The notes: generated by a model from the letters alone, not told the origin. A DNA stretch of 64,000 nt from an uncultured Methanobrevibacter sp. (GCF_902769175.1 NZ_CACXNW010000018.1:1-64000); one strand, 5' to 3'; positions 41,719-52,792 are shown, counted from the stretch's first letter. Numbers and translations: made by a program.

Positions 41719-43747
41719 TGTTTTCACAACCTATATATTTTATTATTAGCATAGTCACATCATCAAACTGATCTTTGCCGTCACAGAAGAGATGCACATC
41801 TTCTTTAATTCCTTCAACTATCTCTTCTAAACTTTTATCTTTAAGATGATTTAAGGTTTTTCTTAAGCGTTCATCTCCATAAAATCCTTTATGATCATTA
41901 TTCGTATCGGTAATCCCATCTGAGTACATGAATATTATATCTCCAGGTTTTAGGTTTATTCCCTGCTTTTCATATTCAATTTCTTCCATTCCTCCAATAA
42001 CGAAATTTGGTCTGATTTTTAAATATTCAAAATTATTTTCATCATCATTTTTTTCAAAACTGTTTTCATCAGTTTTAAGAGTTTCATTATCCTTTTCATT
42101 GGTTTTAAGAGATTTATTATCCATAACTTTATCATTGGGATTATTTCTTTTAATTAATGGGGGATTGTGCCCTGCATTAACAAATGTTAGTTTTCCAGTT
42201 TTAAAATTTAATTTTCCGTAAAATGCTGTAACAAATAGGTTCTCATCATTTCTTTCGCAGGATAAATCATTTACCTCTGACATTGCTATTTCAGGATTTT
42301 CATTGATTTGGCTATGGTTTCTAATCAGATACATGGTTTTAACCATAAGCAATGTTGCAGAAATTCCTTTTCCACACACATCTCCAATTACAAATCCTAT
42401 ATTCTCTTCATCTATATTAAAATAGTCATAAAAGTCTCCACTTACTTCCTTTGCAGGATTCATTAATCCAAAGATTTCAAATTCCCTATTCTTTGAGAAT
42501 TCATCAAAATCGGTTTTTATCATATTGGATTGGATTTTGCTTGAAACATTAAATTCTGTTTCCATTCTTTCTTTTTCTTCCTTTGTCTCTTTAATTTGGG
42601 ATAAATAAGACCTAATATTGTTTTTTAGCATTTGCATTGAGTTCACTAATCTTGAAAAATCATCGTTTCTATCTAAATAACCTTGTATTCGAGAATCCAA
42701 TACCTTTTCGGTGTTTATCATATCTTCGACTTTTGATTTGTTTAATGCATCAATCAGGTCATACATTGGGTTTGTTATTGTTTTTTCAATATAATGAATA
42801 TGTACCAATGAGAGAATTAATATTAAAACACTGGTATATGCTAATGTGGTCTGTGTTCTAAATTCAAGGGGTGAATCATTGAAAAGGAGATCTGTTATGG
42901 CTCTAAAGTCATTAATAGTGGCAAAAAATGCAATGACTAATATCAATATAAAAGTGATGATGATATATTCGATTATAAAATAATTTTCGTTTTTTATTTC
43001 AAAATCCATGTCCATTTTATTTATAGTGCATAATATTGAAACTATTATGAACAAAGCGGCATATGAACGCCCAATATTAATTCCGTAAATGAATAAAACT
43101 GCTGAAAGAATTGAATAAATTAAAGCTATTAAAAATCCATATAAAATGTACTTGTTATCAATATTCAGTAAGCTTCTCCATTTTTTAGGAAATTGCAATG
43201 GGATTTTTAATATATTGAAAATGCTTATAAACATTAAACCGAATAGCAATGAAAAATAAAGCATGCTTAGGGAATAATCTCTTAAATCGATTAGATCAGT
43301 AAATGTATATGCTAAATCGAATCCATCAATATAACTGGCGCTATAGAATATCAGGATGAAAAAGACATTTGTGATGATAATCATTATTATTAATAATTTT
43401 AAAATGCTTAATGCCGAATTAAACCTTGGGATATTTGGTTTTAACTTTCCAATTTTTGAATACCATAATTTGTATGTCATTATGCCAATAAAAAAGCATA
43501 TTCCTGAATCAATCAATGATGCTATTATATTATAGCCTAAATAAAGATTCATAGTCAAAATCCCTACGCTTGCACCTAATGGCCCTATAGGTCCGAACAT
43601 CAAACCTAATATTGGGTACAATCCTAGCTCCGGTGAAAAGGATGGAGCATTGGGAATTGTTACCTGTAGCAAATAATAAGATCCAAATTCCAGAAGAAAT
43701 GAGAATAGGAAAAGGAACTTCTTATCATTAAATAGTTTATCAAGCAT
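41711..43747 (-). CDS. Membrane-bound SpoIIE/RsbU-type PP2C phosphatase (A)
   Basis: 678 residues: about eight membrane helices (1-320; GLYPILGLMFGPIGPLGASVGIL near the start recalls phosphatase C), a coiled linker and a PP2C/SpoIIE domain with intact motifs KEVSGDFYDYF, IGDVCGKGISA, FVNAGHNPPL, YSDGITDTNN and FDDVTMLII. An Asn/Asp/Glu-rich loop of about 35 residues interrupts the domain after NAGHNPPLIKRNN. It is the first gene of the leftward cluster and overlaps gene B by 8 bases. It probably dephosphorylates the STAS protein in response to an unknown membrane signal. Confidence 0.88.
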   Translation of the reverse strand: MLDKLFNDKKFLFLFSFLLEFGSYYLLQVTIPNAPSFSPELGLYPILGLMFGPIGPLGASVGILTMNLYLGYNIIASLIDSGICFFIGIMTYKLWYSKIGKLKPNIPRFNSALSILKLLIIMIIITNVFFILIFYSASYIDGFDLAYTFTDLIDLRDYSLSMLYFSLLFGLMFISIFNILKIPLQFPKKWRSLLNIDNKYILYGFLIALIYSILSAVLFIYGINIGRSYAALFIIVSILCTINKMDMDFEIKNENYFIIEYIIITFILILVIAFFATINDFRAITDLLFNDSPLEFRTQTTLAYTSVLILILSLVHIHYIEKTITNPMYDLIDALNKSKVEDMINTEKVLDSRIQGYLDRNDDFSRLVNSMQMLKNNIRSYLSQIKETKEEKERMETEFNVSSKIQSNMIKTDFDEFSKNREFEIFGLMNPAKEVSGDFYDYFNIDEENIGFVIGDVCGKGISATLLMVKTMYLIRNHSQINENPEIAMSEVNDLSCERNDENLFVTAFYGKLNFKTGKLTFVNAGHNPPLIKRNNPNDKVMDNKSLKTNEKDNETLKTDENSFEKNDDENNFEYLKIRPNFVIGGMEEIEYEKQGINLKPGDIIFMYSDGITDTNNDHKGFYGDERLRKTLNHLKDKSLEEIVEGIKEDVHLFCDGKDQFDDVTMLIIKYIGCENNE

Positions 43748-44084
43748 ATTATCTCTCAGTGGTTTTTCTTTGGCTAAATTGGGTTTTTTAATTACTGTAA
43801 TTATGTGCCTGGTTTAATTTTGTTCAATTATTTTTTTATATATTTTTTTTATATAATAAATATTCTTTTTTGTTTTTTAAATTGGGTTGGTTGAAATTGG
43901 GTAGATTATTAGAGATTTGCTATGGATTTCATTAATTTTTCATTGAAAAATACTAACTTATATATAAGGTAAAAAATAAATAGTTAATAAATGCTATTTT
44001 TATAAGTATTTTATATTTTGAATATTCTATATTTTATAAAAATTTAAATTTTTTAATTATTCATCATTCAGTTGTGATATTATT
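43748..44084. other. Divergent spacer upstream of the partner-switching cluster
   Basis: No gene is seen. It holds promoters in both directions; TTATATATAAGG at about 43958 is a TATA-like site. Confidence 0.3.
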
Positions 44085-44090
44085 ATTGAA

Positions 44091-44747
44091 TGGGTTATTA
44101 AGATTGGCGGAAGTTTATTCCCACAAAAAGCTATTGAATTGGCAAATGCATTAAAAGGCCAAAACTGTTTGTTTGTTATTGGTGGAGGAGAATTTGCTAA
44201 TCTTATTAGAAAATATGATTCTTTAATAGGATTTTCAGAAGATGTAACTCATGAAACAGCTATTGATTCTATGGATATTTTAGCAAAATTGCTGAATGAT
44301 AAATTAGCATTTACAGAAATTAGCTATACTGCTGAAGAAGCAATCAGCATATCTAATTTGAATAAGATACCCATCATGATTTGTTCAGACATTCTAAAGG
44401 AAAATGAACCTTTTGCACATTCATGGGATGTGACAAGCGATTCAATTGCAGCATATATTGCAAGCCTTTTGGATGCAAAGCTTTTAATAGCAACAAATGT
44501 AAATGGTATATATACTAAAGATCCATCTTTAAGTGGAGCAGAACTGATTAATGAAATTGATGTAAATAAACTACTGACTTTTGACGAATCATCAATTGAT
44601 TTGATGTTGCCTACTTTGTTGATTGAGTATGGATTGGATTGTTATGTTGTAAATGGAGAGTTTCCAGAAAGAGTTTTATCCATAATCCAAAGTGATGGTG
44701 AAATTAAGGATAATTATTTTGAATACACATTTATACATAATGAATGA
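44091..44747 (+). CDS. mfnE: Amino-acid-kinase-fold protein, probably MfnE (methanofuran biosynthesis kinase)
   Basis: About 218 residues. It begins WVIKIGGSLFPQKAIELANAL, the phosphate-binding Lys-x-Gly-Gly-Ser of the amino acid kinase fold, then FVIGGGEFANLIR, DVTSDSIAAYIASLLDAKLLIATNVNGIYTKDP. The size and sequence pattern fit MfnE, which phosphorylates aminomethylfuran phosphate in methanofuran synthesis. The start is odd: no ATG, GTG or TTG lies in frame before the KIGGS motif. An ATG at 44090 is one base out of frame (ATGGGTTATTAAG); dropping one G would give MVIKIGGSLF, so a one-base error or lesion at the start is likely. Confidence 0.75.
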   Translation, partial: WVIKIGGSLFPQKAIELANALKGQNCLFVIGGGEFANLIRKYDSLIGFSEDVTHETAIDSMDILAKLLNDKLAFTEISYTAEEAISISNLNKIPIMICSDILKENEPFAHSWDVTSDSIAAYIASLLDAKLLIATNVNGIYTKDPSLSGAELINEIDVNKLLTFDESSIDLMLPTLLIEYGLDCYVVNGEFPERVLSIIQSDGEIKDNYFEYTFIHNE

Positions 44748-44819
44748 AAATTAACTGTCTTTTTTATTAATGCATAGGTGAACTTAAGCGGATTTAAGTT
44801 TTTCATGGCTTAGATTAGA

Positions 44820-44985
44820 TAAGGTCATGATTCGATTAGGTTAATCGATTAGATTAGATTAATAGATTAGTTAAATCGTATTTAGGTTAATCGATTGGAT
44901 TAGATTAATAGATTAGTTAAATCGTATTTAGGTTAATCGATTGGATTAGATTAATAGATTAGATTAGGTTAATCATTAAGTTTAT
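44820..44985. repeat. 51-base tandem repeat, about three copies
   Basis: The unit TTAGGTTAATCGATTGGATT plus AGATTAATAGATTAGTTAAATCGTA is repeated about three times with a 51-base period between mfnE and the zinc finger gene. The copies are nearly identical. The function is unknown. Confidence 0.8.
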
Positions 44986-45026
44986 AAATTAATAAATTGA
45001 AATGTTAATAATATATGGTGATATAT

Positions 45027-45188
45027 ATGGAAAAAGTATACTGTCAATCTTGTAAACAAGAAATACCATTAATTGAACCTTATGTTCAATTCAACTGTCC
45101 AGAATGTGGTAAACCTATCGCAAGATGTGAAAGTTGCCGTACTTTCGGTCACTCTTACAAATGCGAATGCGGATTTGAAGGACCATAA
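45027..45188 (+). CDS. Small archaeal zinc finger protein (HVO_2753 type)
   Basis: 53 residues: [15 protein letters not shown], then [19 protein letters not shown] and [10 protein letters not shown], four Cys-x-x-Cys-type pairs. It has a strong GGTGAT ribosome-binding site 4 bases before the ATG. The size, the metal pairs and the position 85 bases ahead of EF-1beta match the conserved small two-zinc-finger proteins that sit beside the EF-1beta gene in archaea. It is probably linked to translation, but its role is not established. Confidence 0.85.
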   Translation: MEKVYCQSCKQEIPLIEPYVQFNCPECGKPIARCESCRTFGHSYKCECGFEGP

Positions 45189-45273
45189 GATTAATGGTTG
45201 TTTTAGAGAATAATTATTATTGAAATAATTTTAAACATATTTTAGAATAGTATTAACCCTTGGAGGAATGATT

Positions 45274-45504
45274 ATGGGAGAAGTTGTAAACACTTTAAAA
45301 GTAATGCCTGAAAGCCCAGAAGTAGATTTAGAAGCATTAAAAGCAGCAATCACTGATGAACCTATTGCATTCGGTTTAGTAGCTTTAAATGTTGTATTCA
45401 TCGTAGAAGACGGTGAAGGTGGAACTGGACCTACTGAAGACGCTGTCACTGCTTTAGCTAATGTGGCTAGTGCAGAAATTACTGATTCTAGAAGATTAAT
45501 GTAA
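45274..45504 (+). CDS. ef1b: Elongation factor 1-beta
   Basis: 76 residues from the ATG at 45274 (MGEVVNTLKVMPESPEVDLEAL), up to 16 fewer than the longest archaeal aEF1beta but complete through the core (EPIAFGLVALNVVFIVEDGEGGTGPTEDAV). An in-frame ATG at 45268 abuts the GGAGGA ribosome-binding site and is unlikely. It exchanges GDP for GTP on EF-1alpha. It follows the zinc finger gene and is probably cotranscribed with it. Codon use is of the highly expressed type. Confidence 0.92.
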   Translation: MGEVVNTLKVMPESPEVDLEALKAAITDEPIAFGLVALNVVFIVEDGEGGTGPTEDAVTALANVASAEITDSRRLM

Positions 45505-45915
45505 GTTTAATTCTTTTGAATTTAACTTATTTTTCTATTTTTTTTATTTATCTTATTTTTAAATTTTTTTATCTGATTTTTACTATTCTTTTTTTACTAT
45601 TCTTTTTTTAATATTTTTTTATTAATGGTTTTGTTTACTTGTTCAATAAAAAATTTTATTTATATTCTTTGTAATATTTTCAAAGTTATATTTAAACAAA
45701 TGATAATATTTTTTATCTTTATCTAAATATTCTTTAAATATAAATATTATTATTTATATATTTAACCAGGTTTAATATAATTTGACTGAAAAGTATTCAA
45801 TTCAAGTATAAAGATTTAAATAATCTATTAACTAAATTAATTATTAGAGATGATTATTTTCCAGATTATTCCAGAATTTGATCAACTCTTAAATAATTAT
45901 TTAGGAGAATATAAA
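45505..45915. other. Spacer upstream of the alcohol dehydrogenase gene
   Basis: No gene is seen. T-rich terminator sequence follows EF-1beta (about 45520-45620). AT-only sequence with several TATA-like runs (about 45700-45780) precedes adh, and its leader appears long. Confidence 0.35.
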
Positions 45916-46980
45916 ATGAGAGGATTGGCAAGAATCGAACAAGACGTACTTGGCTGGGTTGACATTGAACTCGATGAATGTGGACCTTATGACGCAATCT
46001 GTAAACCACTCGCTATGGCACCATGTACTTCAGATGTACACATCGTATGGGGTCATGCATACATGAGCGATGCACCTAACCGTGTAGTAGGACACGAAGC
46101 AACCGCTGAAGTTGTTAAAGTAGGAGACAAAGTCAAAGACTTCAAACCTGGAGACCGTGTAATAGTACCTGCTATTACTCCTGACTGGTTAACTGTACCA
46201 GCAGAACAAGGATTTTCCCAACACTGTTATGGTATGGGTACAGGTATGAGTTTTGTAACCTTCAAGCACGGTGTATTTGCAGAACAATTCCACGTAAACC
46301 AAGCTGATGCAAACTTAGCACACTTGCCTGAACATGTAAGTTTAGAACAAGCTGTAATGATTTCAGACATGATGACTACAGGTTTCTATGCTGCAGAACT
46401 TGCAGATATTAAACCTGGTGATACTGTAGCTTGTTTCGGTATCGGTCCTGTAGGTCTTATGTCATTAGCTGGTGCACAAATTATGGGTGCTTCCCATCTT
46501 ATTGCTGTAGGAAGTCGTACAGCAGCTATTAAAGTAGCTAAAGAATATGGTGCACATGATATTGTAGATTACCACAATGGTAGTACTGTAGACCAAATCA
46601 TGGACTTAACTGATGGAAAAGGAGTAGACAAAGTTGTAATTGGTGGAGGAGGTAAAGACACCCTCTCTGAAGCTTTATCTGTTCTTAAAGTCGGTGGTAT
46701 TATTGGTAATGTATTACACTATGACGGTATTGAAACCATCCCTATTGACGGTCTTGCATGGGGTCAAGGACTTGCTGTTAAGACTATCTGTGGAGGAGTA
46801 TGTCCTGGTGGACGTGCAAGAATGGAAAAATTAGCTAATCTTATTGAATATGGCCGTTTCGACTCATCTAAATTAATCACTCACAAATTCGATAAGTTTG
46901 ATGACATCGAAGAAGCTATGATCTTAATGAGAGACAAACCACGTGACTTAATTAAGCCAGCAGTTATTTTAGATGACTAA
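45916..46980 (+). CDS. adh: Zinc-dependent alcohol dehydrogenase, NADP-preferring type
   Basis: 354 residues, closely matching the Thermoanaerobacter brockii-type secondary alcohol dehydrogenase pattern: PLAMAPCTSDVH (catalytic zinc Cys), GHEATAEVV, GDRVIVPAITPDW, FGIGPVGLM and VGSRTAAIKVAKEYGA (a Gly-Ser-Arg that favours NADP). The frame opens at 45850, but the ATG at 45916 has GGAG 8 bases upstream and gives the normal N-terminus MRGLARI. It oxidises or reduces small alcohols such as ethanol or 2-propanol. Highly biased codon use suggests abundant expression. Confidence 0.92.
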   Translation: MRGLARIEQDVLGWVDIELDECGPYDAICKPLAMAPCTSDVHIVWGHAYMSDAPNRVVGHEATAEVVKVGDKVKDFKPGDRVIVPAITPDWLTVPAEQGFSQHCYGMGTGMSFVTFKHGVFAEQFHVNQADANLAHLPEHVSLEQAVMISDMMTTGFYAAELADIKPGDTVACFGIGPVGLMSLAGAQIMGASHLIAVGSRTAAIKVAKEYGAHDIVDYHNGSTVDQIMDLTDGKGVDKVVIGGGGKDTLSEALSVLKVGGIIGNVLHYDGIETIPIDGLAWGQGLAVKTICGGVCPGGRARMEKLANLIEYGRFDSSKLITHKFDKFDDIEEAMILMRDKPRDLIKPAVILDD

Positions 46981-47399
46981 CTAAACTTTTACTTGCCTTT
47001 GGCTTGCAAAAGTTTGATTAAAACTTTTTTCACTGGTTAGGAGTTTTTATCCTGACTAGTTTTTTTCTTTGTTTTTTTTCTTTTTATCTTTGTTTCATTG
47101 AATTCCTATTTTTCTCTTTTTATTATTTCATTTGTCTTTTCTTATTTTTTATGACTTAAATCATTTAGAATTTTCTATTTTTCTCTTTTTATTATTTCAT
47201 TTGTCTTTTCTTATTTTTTATGACTTAAATCTTTTAGAATTTTCTATTTTTCTTTTTTTTTTTTTTTATTTCATTTGTCTTTTCTTATTTTTTATGACTT
47301 AAATCATTTAAAATTTTTTTTCTAAAATTTAAATATTATAAATATTAAAATATACATAAGTTTAGATGTTTTTTGGAACTAGTTGTAAGGAGGAAAACA
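46981..47399. repeat. Spacer with three tandem copies of a 70-base T-rich unit
   Basis: A partial hairpin (CTTGCC, then GGCTTG) follows adh. From about 47100 to 47320 a unit containing ATTTCATTTGTCTTTTCTTA and TTTTTTATGACTTAAATC is repeated three times with about a 70-base period; copy 3 has a long T run. The last 80 bases are the adhesin promoter region. Confidence 0.7.
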
Positions 47400-47603
47400 A
47401 TGAAAAATTCTGCTATCATTTTTTCATTTTTACTAGTTTTAATATTATTGGGGGCTAATTTTGTCAGTGCAGCAGATATGGGCAATCAAGATTCCCTCTT
47501 GCTAGAAAATGAGGATTTAGGTTTAAGTCAAGGATATGATATTGACTTCAGCAATGAAAATGAAAATTTAAGATCAAGTCAAGGATATGATATTGACTTA
47601 AGG

Positions 47604-47723
47604 TATGACAATGAAATTTTAGGGAATGATAATCAAGAGAATCTTGGTGAAACAGATATAAGTTATGACTATGAAATTTTAGGGAATGATAATCAAGAGA
47701 ATCTTGGTGAAACAGATATTGGA
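47604..47723 (+). repeat. 60-base coding tandem repeat in adhesin 1
   Basis: Two 60-base copies encode YDNEILGNDNQENLGETDIS and YDYEILGNDNQENLGETDIG, differing at two or three bases. This is probably a length-variable spacer behind the signal peptide. Confidence 0.9.
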
Positions 47724-50700
47724 AATTCCCATGATGAATCTGCCAATGAATTGGGCAGTACTGCTGATGAACTTTTTTTAAATGAAATTGACGCTATTCC
47801 TGAAATGGATATGGCAGATGTCATTACAGTAACAGGACAATCAAATGATTTGGATGTACTAGCTGTGGATACAAGCACATATTCAGAACTATCTAGAGAG
47901 ATTGGTTATGGTGGAGATGTAGAATTGCAGCATGCATATTATACTTATGATTACGGAAATTCCATTGTTATCCAGAATGCTGGTGTTATTGATGGTAAAG
48001 GTGCGATTATTGATATGGATGGATCAAATATTCGTACATTCATTGCAAATGCGAATGTAACCTTTAAAAATCTGACCATTAAAAATGCTCGCTACGATGT
48101 TGGTTCTGGTTCTGCATTATATTTTAATGTCTATGGTACAGTAGAAAATTGTAATTTTACTAATAACGAAGCAAGTACTGTTGGTATTGTCTATCTACCT
48201 AATGGTAATGTAACAAATTGTAATTTTGATAATAACAAACTAACCGGCTGGAGTGGTAATGGTGTTGTTTACATTGGTAATTCTGGTTCTGTAAAAGATT
48301 GTACTTTTGTTAATAACTCTGCAAAAACTGAAGGTGGTGGAGTTTGGATTAATACAGGTACCGTTGAAAATTGTTATTTTACTGGTAACTATGCTTATGA
48401 TGGTGGAGCAGTTTACTTTAATGGCAATGGTAAAGCAATAAACTGTAATTTTATTAATAACGATGTATCAAATGATGGTGGTGCAGTTTACTTTTACAGT
48501 GATGGTGAAGTATTAAATTGTAGTTTTTCCCGCAACACCGCTTATGATGGTGGTGCAGCTTACTTTTCTAGGGTTGGTATCGTTGAAAATTCTAATTTTA
48601 CCAATAACAATTGTTCTGGTTCAGGCGGTGCAATTTTCTTCCATCATTCCTTTTCTCATACTGCAATAAACTGTAATTTTATCAATAACACCGCAATTTC
48701 AAGCCATTATGGTGGTGGCGCTATTTATGCGATTACAGCTAATATTGAAAATTGTAATTTTACCAATAACTCTGTAGAGACAAGTGCATATGGTGGCGGT
48801 GCTGTTTTCTTCTTTGGTAAATCTACTGTGAAAGGCTGTATTTTTGTTAATAACTCTGCAAAAAATGAATGTGGTGCTATTTACTTTGGAAATGATACAG
48901 GCACTATTGAAAATTGTAATTTCACTTATAATTCTGCAAATTGTGCAGGGGCTATTTTATTTAATGGAGGTTGTGTTGTAAACAGTTGTAATTTCATTAA
49001 TAACTCTGCCCTTTCTAATGAGATTGGTGGTGGGGCTGTTTTGATTAATGGTTTTGCTAATGTATCAAATTCTAATTTCACTTATAATTCTGCCTTTTAT
49101 GGGGGAGCGGTTTATTCTAATGGCGATTGTGTTGTAAACAGTTGTAATTTTATTGATAACTCTGCTGTTTCTAATGTGTTTGGTGGTGGAGCTATTTTAT
49201 TTAAAGGTTTTGGGAATCTAACTGCTTGTACTTTTGTTAATAACTCTGCAAAAAGCGATGGTGGTGCTCTTAGCTTTGATGGGGCTGCTGGAGGTACTGT
49301 AACAAATTGTAATTTCACTGCTAACCATGCAACTGATGGTGGTGCAATTTTCTTTATTAATGAGGGTATAATAACAGATTGTGCTTTTGTTAATAACTCT
49401 GCAATAAACGATGCTGGTGCTGTTAACTTTGAAAATCTAGGTGCTGCAACAGGTTGTACTTTTGTTAATAACTCTGCAATAAGCGATGGTGGTGCTCTTA
49501 ACTTTGATAGGGCTGCTGGGGGCACAGTAACAAATTGTAATTTTGAGGGTAACTCTGCTTCTTACAGAGGCGGTGCAATTTTCTTTTTTGATGAGGCTAT
49601 AGTAACAGATTGTACTTTTGCTGATAATTCTGCTTACTTTGGTGGTGCTATTGCCTTTGAAAAGGTAGGTACTGCAACAGGTTCTACTTTTGTTAATAAC
49701 TCTGCATTAAGTTCAGGTGGTGCAATTTACTTTGGTGAGGATAGTTCATCCAGTACTATGGCAAATTGTGATTTCACATTCAATAATGCTTTTGCAGGTT
49801 CTGCACTTTACTTCATACGTTCTTCCGCCACTATATCAGTTTCAAATTCACTTTTCTTAAATAACCGGCAGATGCATACCCTTTAGAAATGGTCAAGAAT
49901 GGAAGCGATATTGTAATTTCTTTCACTGGTCGTGATAATCTTTTCAATGCAATTTATTCTAATTGTGATATAAGATATTCCAATTTGACTTATTGGGGTT
50001 CAAGAGGCATTGAACACACTGGTCCTTTTCCAATGGCCAGATCTGAGTATGAAGCCGGTCAAAACGTCTCTGTATTCTTGTTAGTTAATGGTGTCGTTGT
50101 TATAGACAGTAATAGGGTTACAGATAATAATGGCCGAATTGTTTTAGAGAATGTTGAAGGAGATTATTTTGTTCTTGCTCGACATAAGGAGGATTCATAT
50201 TATACCTATACTGAATGCATGATAACAAACATGCAATTTTATGTAAACGTGACCTCCATGACAAGTAAATCAGGGGCGGTAAACATCACTGCCGAATCAA
50301 ATACAAGAAACGATGTTGTAGGTGGTATATTAGTGTTTATACTTCCTAATGGCACTAGTGTTATTGCAAACTATAGTGGTGAAGGCAAATGGTGGTCAAC
50401 CTATTTATTTGACAATCCTGGTGAATATAATGTCTCTGCATCATACTGGGGGCTGGATGATGTAACAATCAATAATGGAATTATCGTCATCACAAAGGAT
50501 GTTCCAATTAAAGTCAAAGATATGACTATTTCTTATGGTGAAACCGCTGAAGTTGTTGTGGAGGTACCTGAAGCCATCAATGGCCAGAAGATAACAATTT
50601 CTGTTAACGAAAGTTCAAAGAATGTCACTGTTGAGAACGGCATAGCAAAAGCCCTTTTCACAGGTTTGGCTGCTGGCGAGTATTGCATCACTGCAGAATA

Positions 50701-51212
50701 TTCTGCTGACAGCAATTATTCTGCCAATTCCACTACTGCTAGGCTGACTGTAGAGAAGGCAATTTCAACTTTAAGTGTTTGGGATTTAACTTTAGTTTAA
50801 GGAACTTCAATCAAGATAACTCCTAAGGCTGAAGGTGCTGTAGGTCTTATTGCAAAGATTGATGGCAATGAATTAGAAGTGGATGATTTTTCAATTGAAA
50901 TCCCAATATTGGCTATTGGAAATCACACATTGGAATTAACAACAATCACTGATGAAAACCACATATCCGTGACTAAAACTGCTAATATAAATATATGTGA
51001 GGTTGATGCTAAAATAAGTCCTAAACTGGAGGTTATGGTTGGAAAAAATGATTTAATGCCTGGAGATACTGCTTACATTAGCATTAGGCTCACTGATCCT
51101 TTTACTGGTGAAGCTATAGATGCTAATGTCCTTGTTGAGGTAAATGGCAGATATTACTATGAAACATTAATTGATGGGGAAGATTACATGGATATCCCTG
51201 ACTTGCCTGGCG

Positions 51213-51312
51213 GAACTTATCCGATTACTGTAAGGTTCGATGGAAATTATTGAAGGAGAGATATTATGAATGAATTACCGTGAACTTATCCGATTACTGT
51301 AAGGTTCGATGG
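51213..51312. repeat. 31-bp direct duplication flanking a 38-bp unique insert in adhesin 1
   Basis: Bases 51213-51243 and 51282-51312 are identical (GAACTTATCCGATTACTGTA plus AGGTTCGATGG). The 38-base insert (51244-51281) has a TGA, then AAGGAGAG and ATATTATG, and a second TGA at 51280. The period of 69 keeps the flanking frame, but the insert itself stops translation. The insert looks like a gene start (ribosome-binding site plus ATG). It is one of four loci of this design. Confidence 0.92.
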
Positions 51313-52792
51313 CAATGATAAGTACAATGCTGTTGTAAATGACACAGAAAAAATTGCCTTTATCTTCAATTCAGCATACTTTGATATGATTGTTTCCAAT
51401 GGTACATATGGTGATTTTCTTACTGTAACTGTTGAAAATGTAACTGACTCTGCAGGAAACAATTTAACTGGAAGCCTTGTCTGTGATATAAACGATGGTA
51501 TGCAGCCTATGATTTTTATTGTATCTGTTCAAGGAGGTAAAGGTACAAGGGACCTTCAAGCTACAGTTGCAGGAGTATGGGATTTTAATGCTCATTTCTT
51601 GGATGATTTCGTTGAAACTCATTACATTTCCGAGACAAAAGGTGTGAAAGTGCTTGTAGAAAAAGCAAACTCAAATCTTGCTCTTGCTTATGCAGATGAC
51701 AAGTTAACTGTCACTCTCGATGGAATAAATGGTGAAAAACTCAACGAAACAGTTTACTTGACCATTGATGATAATCAACAGGAAATAACCACATCTAATG
51801 GAGTTTATGAGTGTGACCTCAGCAATTTGGCAACAGGATCTCATGCTGCTTATGCAGTATTTAAAGGAAACAATAACTATCTTACAAGTTCTGATTACCT
51901 CTATTTATCCACTTTGAGTCCTGTTTTGAATACTAGCATTACAGTAACTGTAAATAATATCTCTTATGGAGAAAAGGCAGTGATTAACTTCACATTCATT
52001 GATTCTGAGGGTATCAAATTAAATGGAAAGCTTAATGTGACTGTTGAAGATAAGGCCCAAGAGGTAGATATAACTGATGGTGTAGGTTCACTTGAGATTG
52101 AAAATTTAAGTGCAGACACTTATCCTATTGTAGCAAGCTTCCAAGGAAACGCAACTCATTCCTCTTCAATTGGCACAAATTACTTTGTTGTAGCCAAGAA
52201 CGCTACATTGATTGAATTTGAGAATATGAACACAATAGCTGTTGCACCTGTTGAAGGCAAAACTGGCGAATGGTTCTACTTCACATTGAAAGATGCAAAC
52301 GGAAAAGCAATTGCTAACGCTCCTATGCAAATCGGATTCAACGGTGTAGTATACACCTATGAAAAGGATGGAATCTGTACAGATGAAAATGGTACTGCAA
52401 AACTCCAAATAAACCTTGGATACAAAGGAGACTACACATTTGCAATATGCTTCTTAGGAAATGAAAACTACAATGCATCATTTGCAGTTGCAAAGATTCA
52501 TGTAGATGTTCAAAAACCTAGCTTGACTGTTCCTAACAAGTCTTACAAAGCAAGCGCCAAAACCAAGACCTTGACTGCAAGCTTTAAATCCGCTGTTGGA
52601 AAAGTCATTGCAGGAAAATGGATTTCATTTACTGTAAACGGCAAAACATATAATGCCAAAACAAATGATAAGGGTGTTGCAAGTCTCAATCTAAGCATTA
52701 GCAAGGCAGGAACTTACAAGGTCACAGCTAAGTATGCTGGAGACAGTACCTATGCAGCAGTGAACAAGACTGCAAATTTGGTAATAAAATAA

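Larger units (their letters stand above)
47400..52792 (+). pseudogene. Giant beta-helix/Ig-like adhesin 1, disrupted
   Basis: ATG at 47400 with AAGGAGG 5 bases ahead; signal peptide MKNSAIIFSFLLVLILLGANFVSA. An acidic region with a duplicated 20-residue unit (47604-47723) leads into about 25 Pmp-type beta-helix rungs (pattern 'GGAVYFNGNG.A.NCNFINN', 48050-49850), then Ig-like domains and a Lys-rich C-terminal repeat (SAKTKTLTASFKSAVGK...). Lesions: one-base deletion near 49871 (ADAYPLEMVKNG continues in a shifted frame), TAA at 50798-50800 in frame, and a 69-base insertion at 51244 with stops. Total intact length is about 1,790 residues. It is paralogous to the next two genes. Confidence 0.8.

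Noticed and set aside
49112-49525. 137-codon open frame opposite the beta-helix repeats of adhesin 1
   Set aside because: A periodic translation (LLTKVQ...APPS) that simply mirrors the repeats on the other strand.
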